Assembly: GCA_027489135.1 (NCBI GenBank)
Contig: JAIYAI010000570.1
Span: 1 to 6,405, forward strand
Origin: Acetobacteraceae bacterium
Lineage (GTDB): Bacteria; Pseudomonadota; Alphaproteobacteria; Acetobacterales; Acetobacteraceae
Length of the DNA stretch: 6,405 bases
Reading direction: 5' to 3'
The notes beneath the pieces are model-generated. The model saw only the letters and a program-made list of their open reading frames with translations, did not search any database and had not been told where the DNA came from. The translations under genes were made by a program, and so were the position numbers. This document shows, one piece after another, positions 1 to 5,704 of the stretch. How positions within the stretch are numbered: the first letter of the stretch is position 1; every line of letters begins with the position of its first letter.

Positions 1-704
1 AGCGCTGCCTCCGCCCGCTCCAGGTCCGGCGGCGTCGAGAGGTGGAACCACACCCCGTCATGCACGAGGCCGAAGAGCCGCCCGGTCTCCATCGCGCGAT
101 CATAGACGCGATTGAGGCTGAAGGGCACATCCGGTCCCGGCGCGCCTTCGAACAGCCCGGGCGAGAGGATCTGCACGCCGGCGAAGATATAGGGCGCCAG
201 TTCGCGCTCCTTCGGCCGGCGCAGCGCGCCGAGCGGGTCCATCAGGAAATCGCCGCGCCCGACCTCGGCATCGACCTGCGCGGCGCGTACCAACAGCAGC
301 AGCGCGTCCATGCGCGCCGGGTCGAAGGCGGCGGCCATGCGGGTGAGTGCCGGCGTCGGCCCGTCGAGCCAGACGCTGTCGCCATTGGCGACGGCGAAGG
401 GGCCAGGGCCGAGATGCGGCAGGGCGCGCAGCACGCCGCCGCCGGTTTCCAGCAAGGTCTCCTCCCGCTGCAGGGTGCAGCGCGGCGCGGTGCGGGCGGC
501 GACGGCGGCGGCGACCTGATCCGGCAGCCAATGCGCGTTCACCACGGCATCGCCGATGCCGGCCGCCTCCAGCCGGTCCAACGCCTGGTCCAGCAATGTC
601 CGCCCGCCGAGTGTCAGCAGCGGCTTCGGCGTGGTCTCAGTCAGCGGCCGCATGCGCAGGCCGAGGCCGGCGGCGAGCACCATGCCATGGGTCAGGGTGA
701 TCAC
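1..704 (-). CDS. murU: MurU-type sugar-1-phosphate nucleotidyltransferase (3' end cut off)
   Basis: Probable N-acetylmuramate-1-phosphate uridylyltransferase, which makes UDP-MurNAc from MurNAc-1-phosphate and UTP in the cytoplasm during peptidoglycan recycling, bypassing MurA/MurB. The window holds 234 codons with no stop; relatives are about 230-245 residues, so only a few are missing. Seen: the nucleotidyltransferase signature AAGLGLRMRPLTETTPK at residues 11-27, with G13, R17 and K27; ETGGGV at 86-91; the metal-binding NGD at 108-110; YIFAGVQILSPGLF at 172-185; and DGVWFHLSTP at 216-225, typical of MurU-like enzymes. The GTG start at 704 is chosen because a GGAG sits 8 bases upstream (713-716); the in-frame ATG at 683 lacks a ribosome site. 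The GTG overlaps the amgK stop as GTGA, suggesting coupled translation. Sequence alone cannot exclude a mannose- or glucose-1-phosphate enzyme; the amgK neighbour is the main argument for MurU. Confidence 0.86.
   Translation of the reverse strand, partial: MITLTHGMVLAAGLGLRMRPLTETTPKPLLTLGGRTLLDQALDRLEAAGIGDAVVNAHWLPDQVAAAVAARTAPRCTLQREETLLETGGGVLRALPHLGPGPFAVANGDSVWLDGPTPALTRMAAAFDPARMDALLLLVRAAQVDAEVGRGDFLMDPLGALRRPKERELAPYIFAGVQILSPGLFEGAPGPDVPFSLNRVYDRAMETGRLFGLVHDGVWFHLSTPPDLERAEAA
701..704 (-). promoter_or_regulatory. GTGA stop/start overlap of amgK and murU
   Basis: The amgK stop TGA (703-701) overlaps the murU GTG start (704-702). A GGAG at 713-716 inside the end of amgK can serve as the murU ribosome site. 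This layout favours coupled translation of the two recycling enzymes. Confidence 0.75.
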
Positions 705-1678
705 GCGGCTGTCTCCAATCGCTCCGGGTTGCGCCGGAGATCGCGCGGCACGTGGCGGTCCAGGAAGGCCCGCAGAGGCGCACAGGCGGGATGCTCCAGC
801 GCGCGGTCGAGCAGCGCCCAGCAGCGCGGGCCATGCACCAGGTAGCGCGGCTTGGAATCGCGGAGCGCGAGGCGCACCCAGAGCGCGGCGACCCGCAGGT
901 GCCGCTGCGCGCCATGCACCGCCAGCGCGGCATCGAGGTCGCCGAGCGGCCGCCGCGCGCGATAGGCCCGGATGGCGGCGTCCCGCGCTGCCGGCGCGAC
1001 GTCGCGCCGCGCATCCTCGACCAGCGAGAGCAGGTCGTAGGCGGGATTGCCGAGGCCAGCATCCTGGTAGTCGATGATGCCGGTGCGGCGGGCGCCGTCG
1101 CGGTCCGCGATGCGCAGCAGGTTCGCCGGGAAGAAATCGCGATGGACGAAGCCCCGCGCGGCGAAGGGATCGAGCATCGCGTGCAGCGCCGCGGCGAGAT
1201 CCGTGCGCACCGCATCGGCGGGCGTTGTGCCGAAGGCGGCGGGCCACCACCACTCGAGGACGGTCGCCGCCGTCGCCCGCGCCATCGCCGCCGCATCCCA
1301 ATCGGGCAGGCCGGGCGGCGGCGGGGCGTCGTGCAGCGCGGCCAGCACCTCCGCGGCCTCGGCGTAGAGCGGTGCTGGGTCGGCGCCGGCATCGAGCAGG
1401 TCGGCATGGGTGGCGGCGCCGAGATCCTCGATCACCAGCAGGCCGCGGTCGGCGTCGGCGGCGAACACCTCCGGCGCGGACAGGCCGAGGCGGCGCAGAT
1501 GGGCGCCGATCGCGAGGTAGGGGCGGACGTCCTCGGGCGGCGGGGCGTCCATCAGCAGCGCGGGGCGCGGGCCGCCCAGCAGGCGCGCATAGCGGCGGAA
1601 GCCGGCATCGCCGGGCAGGGGCTGCAGGGTGGCGGCGCCGAAGCCATGCGCGGCGAGGAAATCGGCAGCGTCCCTCAT
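701..1678 (-). CDS. amgK: AmgK-type anomeric sugar kinase (APH-fold phosphotransferase)
   Basis: Probable N-acetylmuramate/N-acetylglucosamine C1 kinase, supplying MurNAc-1-phosphate to MurU. It has 325 residues, close to the usual family length, and an aminoglycoside-phosphotransferase fold. Seen: LPGDAGFRRYARL at 21-33, the family's GDASFRRY-like nucleotide loop; LLMDAPP at 41-47; hinge-like LLVIEDLG at 80-87; catalytic loop FVHRDFFPANLL at 177-188 with H179, D181 and N186; and IIDYQDAGLGNPAYDLLSLVED at 201-222, where D203 is the expected metal ligand. The ATG at 1678 overlaps the tsaE stop as ATGA. An upstream extension of the frame lies inside tsaE and is rejected. No strong Shine-Dalgarno precedes the ATG, so translation is probably coupled to tsaE. 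Often annotated only as phosphotransferase or aminoglycoside phosphotransferase; the tsaE-amgK-murU order makes antibiotic resistance an unlikely role. Confidence 0.9.
   Translation of the reverse strand: MRDAADFLAAHGFGAATLQPLPGDAGFRRYARLLGGPRPALLMDAPPPEDVRPYLAIGAHLRRLGLSAPEVFAADADRGLLVIEDLGAATHADLLDAGADPAPLYAEAAEVLAALHDAPPPPGLPDWDAAAMARATAATVLEWWWPAAFGTTPADAVRTDLAAALHAMLDPFAARGFVHRDFFPANLLRIADRDGARRTGIIDYQDAGLGNPAYDLLSLVEDARRDVAPAARDAAIRAYRARRPLGDLDAALAVHGAQRHLRVAALWVRLALRDSKPRYLVHGPRCWALLDRALEHPACAPLRAFLDRHVPRDLRRNPERLETAA
1675..1678 (-). promoter_or_regulatory. ATGA stop/start overlap of tsaE and amgK
   Basis: The amgK ATG (1678-1676) overlaps the tsaE TGA (1677-1675). No clear Shine-Dalgarno precedes the ATG, so ribosomes finishing tsaE probably re-initiate on amgK. 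This overlap is what sets the amgK start. Confidence 0.75.
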
Positions 1679-2154
1679 GCCGCGAGTGCCCGATCCAGCC
1701 GGTCGTCCCAGCCGGTGAGGGTGGCGAGGCGCTCGTCCTCCGTCGCGCCATGGGCGAGCGCGATGGTCAGCGCGCCGGCCGGACGCAGCGGGCCGAGGCG
1801 GTCCGGCCACTCCACCAGTACGATGCCCCGCCTGGCGTCGTGCCAGCCGAGTTCCGCGACCTCGCCGGGACCGGAGAGGCGGTAGAGGTCGAAATGCTGC
1901 GCCTCGATAGTCTCCCCTGGGCCGCTCGGCAGGTCATAGCCCTGCACCAGGGTGAAGCTGGGGGATGGCACCTCCAGCGCCGGGTCGCCGCTGGCGGCGC
2001 GCAGGAAGGCGCGGGCGAAGGCGCTCTTGCCGGCGCCGAGCGAGCCTTCCAGCAGGATCGCGTCGCCGGGGCGGGCGAGCGCGGCGAGGCGTGCCGCCAG
2101 GCGCTCGGTGGCGGCGAGGTCAGCCAGGGTCAGGGCTCGGGGGGTGGGCTCCAC
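1675..2154 (-). CDS. tsaE: tRNA threonylcarbamoyladenosine biosynthesis ATPase TsaE
   Basis: Cytoplasmic P-loop ATPase that works with TsaB and TsaD (with TsaC supplying threonylcarbamoyl-AMP) to place t6A at position 37 of ANN-decoding tRNAs. With the GTG at 2154 it has 159 residues, the normal family size. Seen: Walker A GSLGAGKS at 37-44 within LLEGSLGAGKSAFARAFL; PSPSFTLVQGY at 63-73; HFDLYRL at 87-93, a TsaE hallmark; and IVLVEWPDRLG at 111-121, matching the conserved EWxxR region. The GTG is chosen because it gives the family N-terminus and begins after the upstream gene ends. Its ribosome site is weak, and an in-frame TTG further upstream, adding 13 residues, cannot be excluded. It shares its last four bases with amgK (ATGA). 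Function is confident; the start is less so. Confidence 0.93.
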   Translation of the reverse strand: MEPTPRALTLADLAATERLAARLAALARPGDAILLEGSLGAGKSAFARAFLRAASGDPALEVPSPSFTLVQGYDLPSGPGETIEAQHFDLYRLSGPGEVAELGWHDARRGIVLVEWPDRLGPLRPAGALTIALAHGATEDERLATLTGWDDRLDRALAA

Positions 2155-2167
2155 GCCAGGGCTTTTC

Positions 2168-2188
2168 GCCGCCCCGGCGGGGAACGGC
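2168..2188. repeat. GC-rich inverted repeat between the enolase-superfamily gene and tsaE
   Basis: On the minus strand GCCG-TT-CCCC, a three-base GCC loop, then GGGG-CGGC can form an eight-pair stem with a TT bulge. No U-tract follows, so it is not a standard intrinsic terminator. It occupies most of the 56-bp gap just upstream of tsaE and might separate two transcription units or affect tsaE translation. In DNA this GC-rich a chance repeat of this kind is common. Confidence 0.3.
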
Positions 2189-2210
2189 AAGCGCGACCTG
2201 CGCGGACGGG

Positions 2211-3320
2211 CTATTCCAGGACCGCGATGGTCTTCGCCTTGATCAGGTCGAAGTCGATCTCCGCACCCAGGCCCGGGCCAGTCGGCGCATGCACCAGCCC
2301 GTCCCGGTCCACCACGATCTCCTTCGCCAGGCCGTATTTGTGCGCGCCGTCGGGCAGCAGCACCTCGAAGAAGGTGGTGTTCTTGATCGCCATGCAGACA
2401 TGCAGGTTGGCGACGTTGTTCAGGCTGTTGCCGCCGTGATGGACCTCGTAGTTCATGCGGAACGCTTCCGCGAGGTGCGCGGTCTTCATCAGCGTGGTGA
2501 TGCCGCCCTTCACCGCGACGTCGCCGCGAAGATAGTCGGTCGCCTGCAGCATGATCCAGGGCGCATAGGATTCGAGGCCGGTCTGCGGGTATTCCGTCGC
2601 CAGGATCGGGATATCCAGCTTCTGCCGGAGCTTGACGTAGCTGGTGATGTCCTGGTCGTGCAGCGGATCCTCGTACCACAGGAAGCCCAGCCGCTCCGCC
2701 GCGCGGCCGACCTTCATCGCCGCCGGGAAATCATAGGCCCAGGTGCTGTCGAGCATGATGGTGTAGTCGTCGCCGACCGATTTCCGCACTGCCTCGCACA
2801 CCTTGATGTCGAGCGGCGGGTCCTGCGGCGGATGGATCTTGTAGCCCTTCCAGCCGGCATCGCGGAACGCCACGGCTTCCTCGGCATAGGCCTCGATCGA
2901 CGGCAGGCGCGCGCTGGACGCATAGGCGCCGATGGAATGTCGCGTGGTGCCGAGCAGCCGGTGGATCGGCAGCCCCGCCACCTTGCCCGCGATGTCCCAG
3001 AGCGCGACATCCACCGCGCCGATCGAGCGCACCGTCACCGTCCGCGTCCAGGGCCAGAGGCGTGCGTTGATCGCCTCACGGTCCAGCGGGTCCTTGCCCA
3101 TCAGGATGGGCTTGAGGAACCGGATCAGCCCGGGCCCGTCATTCTCCGCGGTGTGGGTGGCCGAGCCGAGGAAGGCATGGCCCTCCACGCCGGTATCCGT
3201 GCGGATGCGCAGCAGGCCGAGCGCGGAGCGCCCGCCGGTCTGGATGGAGGCGGCGTGGTAGCTGGTGGGCGGGATGCCTTCCCACGCGAACAGCGTGAGG
3301 GAGACGTGGTCGATCTTCAT
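2211..3320 (-). CDS. Enolase-superfamily enzyme, mandelate racemase/muconate lactonizing type
   Basis: A divalent-metal-dependent enzyme that should abstract a proton alpha to a carboxylate, as in acid-sugar dehydratases and racemases; the substrate is not known. The 369 residues cover the full family length: N-terminal capping domain about 1-125, then the barrel. Seen: metal ligands D191 (IMLDSTWAYD), E217 (WYEDP) and E243 (LATEYPQTG), spaced 26 and 26; dyad D267 (YLRGDVAVKGGIT) and H294 (EVHHGGNS), 27 apart; E319 (TFFEV) in the place of the final barrel glutamate. Spacing closely follows mandelate racemase (D195, E221, E247, D270, H297, E317, recalled numbering). The second-strand motif is K161-I-H163 rather than the common K-x-K. 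The ATG at 3320 has a GGAAGGA ribosome site 9 bases upstream (3330-3336). It lies 31 bp after the kinase and 56 bp before tsaE. Dehydration of a sugar acid is plausible but not shown. Confidence 0.88.
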   Translation of the reverse strand: MKIDHVSLTLFAWEGIPPTSYHAASIQTGGRSALGLLRIRTDTGVEGHAFLGSATHTAENDGPGLIRFLKPILMGKDPLDREAINARLWPWTRTVTVRSIGAVDVALWDIAGKVAGLPIHRLLGTTRHSIGAYASSARLPSIEAYAEEAVAFRDAGWKGYKIHPPQDPPLDIKVCEAVRKSVGDDYTIMLDSTWAYDFPAAMKVGRAAERLGFLWYEDPLHDQDITSYVKLRQKLDIPILATEYPQTGLESYAPWIMLQATDYLRGDVAVKGGITTLMKTAHLAEAFRMNYEVHHGGNSLNNVANLHVCMAIKNTTFFEVLLPDGAHKYGLAKEIVVDRDGLVHAPTGPGLGAEIDFDLIKAKTIAVLE

Positions 3321-3329
3321 GGCGGCGTT

Positions 3330-3336
3330 TCCTTCC
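3330..3336 (-). promoter_or_regulatory. Ribosome binding site of the enolase-superfamily gene
   Basis: GGAAGGA on the minus strand, 9 bases before the ATG at 3320. It is the site that decides this start and is one of the strongest ribosome sites in the window. Confidence 0.6.
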
Positions 3337-3351
3337 CAGGAGGCAGGCAGC

Positions 3352-3876
3352 TTAGCCCCGGTCGGCCGGGCCGCGGCAGTCCCCCAGCACCGCGCGCAGC
3401 GTGGCGAGCGAGGCGGCGACCTCCTGGCCGGCGGTGTCGATGGCGGCCATGGCGCCGGGGTGCGGCGCGTAGTCGCGCCCCATCACGGCCTGCCAGTCCG
3501 GCAGCGCATGTCCCGGGATGTCGCCGGCGCGCGTCGCCACCCGGCGGCGATGCTCGGCCGGGTCGGAGCAGCGGATCTCGATGTCGGCGAAGGCAGCGCC
3601 AGCTTCCACGGCGACGCGGCGCCAGGCATCCCGCGTCACCGGCAGCGGGTTCACGCAGTCGACGACGACGTCCTGGCCCAGGCGGAGATTCGCCGTGGCC
3701 AGGGCGTAGGCGGCCATATAGCCGGCTGGGCCGACATCGCCGGCCAGGCTGCCGCTGTCGCGCATCGCCTGCTCGATCAGGTCGATGCGCAGCCAAGTCG
3801 CCCGGCGCTCCGCGGAGAGCAGCCGGGCGAGGGTGGTCTTGCCCGTCCCGGGCAGGCCGCCGAGCACGATCAGCAC
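3352..3876 (-). CDS. Small P-loop kinase (AAA_33 / zeta-toxin-like ATPase family)
   Basis: A 174-residue single-domain P-loop protein of the kind annotated as AAA family ATPase, zeta-toxin-like or adenylylsulfate-kinase-like; it probably phosphorylates a small molecule, substrate unknown. Seen: Walker A GLPGTGKT at 7-14, right at the N-terminus; WLRIDLIEQAM at 28-38 with D32, a typical substrate-site aspartate; QDVVVDCVNPLPVTRDAW at 68-85, a Walker B-like strand with D73; and CSDPAEHRRRVATR at 103-116, an arginine-rich lid. The C-terminal TW-like region PDWQAVMGRDYAPH (126-139) resembles the end of these kinases. No signal peptide or membrane segment. The start is the GTG at 3876; only a weak GGGG lies upstream, and no ATG is available before the Walker motif. 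It lies 22 bp after the TRAP binding-protein gene and 31 bp before the enolase-superfamily gene, so co-transcription is likely. Lack of an antitoxin gene argues against a toxin role. Confidence 0.82.
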   Translation of the reverse strand: MLIVLGGLPGTGKTTLARLLSAERRATWLRIDLIEQAMRDSGSLAGDVGPAGYMAAYALATANLRLGQDVVVDCVNPLPVTRDAWRRVAVEAGAAFADIEIRCSDPAEHRRRVATRAGDIPGHALPDWQAVMGRDYAPHPGAMAAIDTAGQEVAASLATLRAVLGDCRGPADRG

Positions 3877-3898
3877 GGCGGCGCCCCGGAGACCGGGA

Positions 3899-4978
3899 TC
3901 AGCGCGCGGCGGCGGCGAAGGTGAAGTTCTCGTAGGAGTTCTCGCAGACGCGGAACCACTGGAACTGCTCGTCGCGGTACGGCTTGTAGCTGGCCCAGAG
4001 CTCCTTGAAGCGCGGGTTCTGCGCCGCCGTCTCCTCGTAGAGGTCGTTCGCCGCCTTCCAGGCCGCCTGCATGATCTCGCGCGGCCAGGCGCGAAGCTGC
4101 GCGCCGCCGGCGATCAGGCGGCGCAGCGCCTTCGGATTGGCGTCGTCGTACTGCGCGGCCATGTTCATGGTCGCCTCGCCGCAGGCGACGTCGAGCACGT
4201 GCTTGTAGGCGTCGGGTAGCGTGTCATAGGCACGCTGGTTGATCATGAAGACGCCCCGCGAGGAGCCTTCCCAGAAGCCCGGCGCGTAGTAGTAGCGGGC
4301 GACGCGGGCGAAGCCGAGCTTCTCGTCGTCATAGGGGCCGATCCACTCGGCGGCGTCGATCGTGCCGCGCTCCAGCGCGGGGTAGATGTCGGCGCCCGGG
4401 ATCTGGATGGCATTGGCGCCGAGCTTGTTGAACATGTGCCCGGCGAAGCCGGAGATCCGGAACTTCAGGCCCTTCAGGTCGTCGAGGGTCCGCATCTCCT
4501 TGCGGAACCAGCCGCCCATCTGCGTGCCGGTATCGCCGAAGGGAATGCCGACGACGTTGTAGTCGCGGTAGAGCTTCGCCGCGAGCTGGTTGCCGCCGCC
4601 CTCGCGCATCCAGGCGCTCATCTGCCGCATGTTCATCCCGAAGGGGATGGCGGTGAAGGCGGCGAAGGTCGGGTCCTTGCCGACGTAGTAGAGGCTGGCG
4701 GTCTGGCCGCATTCCACCGTGCCCTGCTGCAGCGCGTCGAGGATCTGCAGGGCCGGCACGATCTCGCCGGCGGCGAAGGGCTGGATGCGGAAGCGGTTGT
4801 CCGTCATCTGCGCCACGCGCTTCGAGAGGTACTCGAGGCCGCCGTAGAGGATGTCGAGGTTCTTCGGGAAGCTGGACGGTGCGCGCCAGCGGATTTCGGG
4901 GTTCTGTGTCTGCGCGAGAGCAGGCGCAGCAAGCATGGGCGCCGAGGCGGCGGCACCCAGCACGAGGCGGCGATTCAT
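3899..4978 (-). CDS. takP: TRAP transporter substrate-binding protein, TakP-like
   Basis: Periplasmic binding protein of a TRAP (tripartite ATP-independent) transporter, best matched from memory to TakP of Rhodobacter sphaeroides, which binds 2-oxo acids such as pyruvate with sodium. It has 359 residues, the family length. Seen: signal peptide MNRRLVLGAAASAPMLAAPALA, likely cut after residue 22, with an N-terminal RR that could direct Tat export; RWRAPSSFPKNLD at 30-42; GTVECGQTASLYYVGKDPTF at 86-105; GDTGTQMGGWFR at 148-159 with Q153; LKFRISGFAG at 171-180 with R174, the expected carboxylate-binding arginine; and AAEWIGPYDDEKLGF at 209-223, whose E211-W212 pair corresponds to the metal/ligand site in TakP. 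The ATG at 4978 has GGGAG 8 bases upstream (4987-4991). No genes for the DctQ- or DctM-like membrane subunits are in the window. The ligand may differ from pyruvate; the symbol denotes family resemblance only. Confidence 0.9.
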   Translation of the reverse strand: MNRRLVLGAAASAPMLAAPALAQTQNPEIRWRAPSSFPKNLDILYGGLEYLSKRVAQMTDNRFRIQPFAAGEIVPALQILDALQQGTVECGQTASLYYVGKDPTFAAFTAIPFGMNMRQMSAWMREGGGNQLAAKLYRDYNVVGIPFGDTGTQMGGWFRKEMRTLDDLKGLKFRISGFAGHMFNKLGANAIQIPGADIYPALERGTIDAAEWIGPYDDEKLGFARVARYYYAPGFWEGSSRGVFMINQRAYDTLPDAYKHVLDVACGEATMNMAAQYDDANPKALRRLIAGGAQLRAWPREIMQAAWKAANDLYEETAAQNPRFKELWASYKPYRDEQFQWFRVCENSYENFTFAAAAR

Positions 4979-4986
4979 AAACGTTT

Positions 4987-4991
4987 CTCCC
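4987..4991 (-). promoter_or_regulatory. Ribosome binding site of the TRAP binding-protein gene
   Basis: GGGAG on the minus strand, 8 bases before the ATG at 4978. It supports that ATG and therefore the signal peptide as read. Confidence 0.6.
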
Positions 4992-5030
4992 AGAGTCGTT
5001 CTTCGTGTCGTCAGGCGACTCGGGAAGGAT

Positions 5031-5056
5031 GCTTGGCGGACGGACGCACGCCAAGC
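5031..5056. repeat. Perfect 8-bp inverted repeat upstream of the TRAP binding-protein gene
   Basis: GCTTGGCG (5031-5038) and CGCCAAGC (5049-5056) are exact inverted copies around a 10-base spacer. The pair lies 19 bases past the secreted-protein stop and 52 bases before the takP-like ATG. On the minus strand no U-tract follows the stem; the five A/T pairs at 5057-5061 lie on the wrong side for termination of leftward transcription. It may be a Rho-dependent or stabilising 3' hairpin of the secreted-protein mRNA, or an operator for the downstream gene. Confidence 0.45.
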
Positions 5057-5075
5057 GAAAAATCTCAGATCCCGT

Positions 5076-5636
5076 TCAGAAGGGCCGGCCGGCCACGGTC
5101 TGCCCGAGGATAGGCACCACGGCTCCGGCCAGGGTGTCGATCAGCGCGGCCTCCCCGGTATCCTGCCGGTCGCAGCTGAAGACCGCGGTCCAGACGACGC
5201 GGCGGGTGGCGATGTCGCGGAGTTCGACGGACCCGGTCAGCCGCACCGGCCCAACGCCAGGACGCCGCGCGGTGCGGGGCACGTCGCGCATCCAGCCGAG
5301 ATCGTCGCTGTCCTGGAAGCGGCTCTGCTGGTTGAACATCGTGTCGGCGCGCGTGGCCCCGGTCGTGCCGCCGCCGGCGCCGAGGCTGCCGCGCCAGGAC
5401 AGGGTGAAGGCCGCCGGCTCCCCGGTGGGGTGCCCCGCGCGTTGCAGCCGGGCATAGACGGCGTCGCGCAGCCGCACCTGGCTCGGGCTGTCGTCGCGCA
5501 GCGAGACGGCGATGCGCGTGCCGGCGGGCACGGGAGAGATGGCGGTCGAGGAGATGTGCCCCGGGCAGGCCTGCTGCGCCACGGCAGGCATGGCAAGGGC
5601 TAGCGATGCGGCAAGGGTCAGGGCGGCGGTGCGCAT
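5076..5636 (-). CDS. Secreted protein of unknown function
   Basis: I do not recognise this family. With the ATG at 5636 it has 186 residues. It begins with a clear Sec signal peptide, MRTAALTLAASLALAMPAVA, with an AxA site after residue 20. There is no lipobox: the first cysteine (C24) follows QQA, so it is probably a soluble periplasmic protein. The mature part has two cysteines, C24 and C155, which could form a disulfide. RIAVSLRDDSPSQVRLRDAV (41-60), a short AAFTLSWRG strand (75-83), a glycine-rich stretch (84-93) and VRLTGSVELRDIATRRVVWT (131-150) resemble the alternating strands of small periplasmic or lipoprotein domains such as DUF4136-like proteins, but I cannot assign one. The start is chosen for its AGGAG 7 bases upstream (5644-5648) and because a longer in-frame form (from 5675) would bury the signal peptide behind 13 polar residues. 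It sits 68 bp after the channel gene. Confidence 0.8.
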   Translation of the reverse strand: MRTAALTLAASLALAMPAVAQQACPGHISSTAISPVPAGTRIAVSLRDDSPSQVRLRDAVYARLQRAGHPTGEPAAFTLSWRGSLGAGGGTTGATRADTMFNQQSRFQDSDDLGWMRDVPRTARRPGVGPVRLTGSVELRDIATRRVVWTAVFSCDRQDTGEAALIDTLAGAVVPILGQTVAGRPF

Positions 5637-5643
5637 CGGATGT

Positions 5644-5648
5644 CTCCT
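5644..5648 (-). promoter_or_regulatory. Ribosome binding site that sets the secreted-protein start
   Basis: AGGAG on the minus strand, 7 bases before the ATG at 5636. It favours that ATG over the in-frame ATG at 5675. Confidence 0.65.
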
Positions 5649-5683
5649 GGCGGTTGGTGTTTGGTTACCACCCACCTGCCCGT

Positions 5684-5703
5684 CCGCAAGTCAGCCTTGG
5701 CGG
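5684..5703 (-). repeat. Hairpin directly after the potassium channel stop codon
   Basis: On the minus strand CCGCCAAG (5703-5696), loop GCTGA, then CTTGCGG (5690-5684) form a seven-pair stem with one bulged base, starting one base after the stop codon. No run of T follows, so it is at most an atypical terminator or an mRNA 3' stabiliser. It fills the left-hand side of the 68-bp gap before the secreted-protein gene. Confidence 0.3.
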
Positions 5704-5704
5704 G

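Noticed and set aside
637..1407. A 256-codon minus-strand frame within amgK
   Set aside because: Out-of-frame shadow of amgK; the amgK frame carries the catalytic loop and metal-binding motifs.
701..1678. Reading amgK as an aminoglycoside resistance gene
   Set aside because: The fold is shared, but the GDAGFRRY and IIDYQDA motifs and the murU neighbour fit the cell-wall sugar kinase family.
752..2439. Long plus-strand open frames opposite amgK and tsaE
   Set aside because: Low-complexity, arginine-rich translations with no recognisable motif, overlapping well-supported genes in antisense.
2155..2679. Upstream extension of the tsaE frame into the enolase-superfamily gene
   Set aside because: The extra residues are a frame-shifted reading of the enolase-superfamily gene; TsaE proteins of about 159 residues do not have such an extension.
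1965..3935. A 656-codon open frame on the plus strand
   Set aside because: It lies opposite tsaE, the enolase-superfamily gene and the kinase, all with strong motifs. Its translation is arginine-, alanine- and proline-rich without domains, as expected of antisense frames in very GC-rich DNA.
5031..5056. The 8-bp inverted repeat as a Rho-independent terminator
   Set aside because: No T-run follows the stem on the minus strand; the A/T-rich run lies before it in the direction of transcription.
4436..5113. Plus-strand open frame opposite the TRAP binding-protein gene
   Set aside because: Antisense shadow with no domain or plausible signal; the minus-strand gene has a signal peptide, ribosome site and full family match.
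5659..5690. A sigma-70-like promoter before the secreted-protein gene (minus-strand TTGCGG, 16 bases, TAACCA)
   Set aside because: The -10 box matches the consensus at only a couple of positions, so it is too weak to call.
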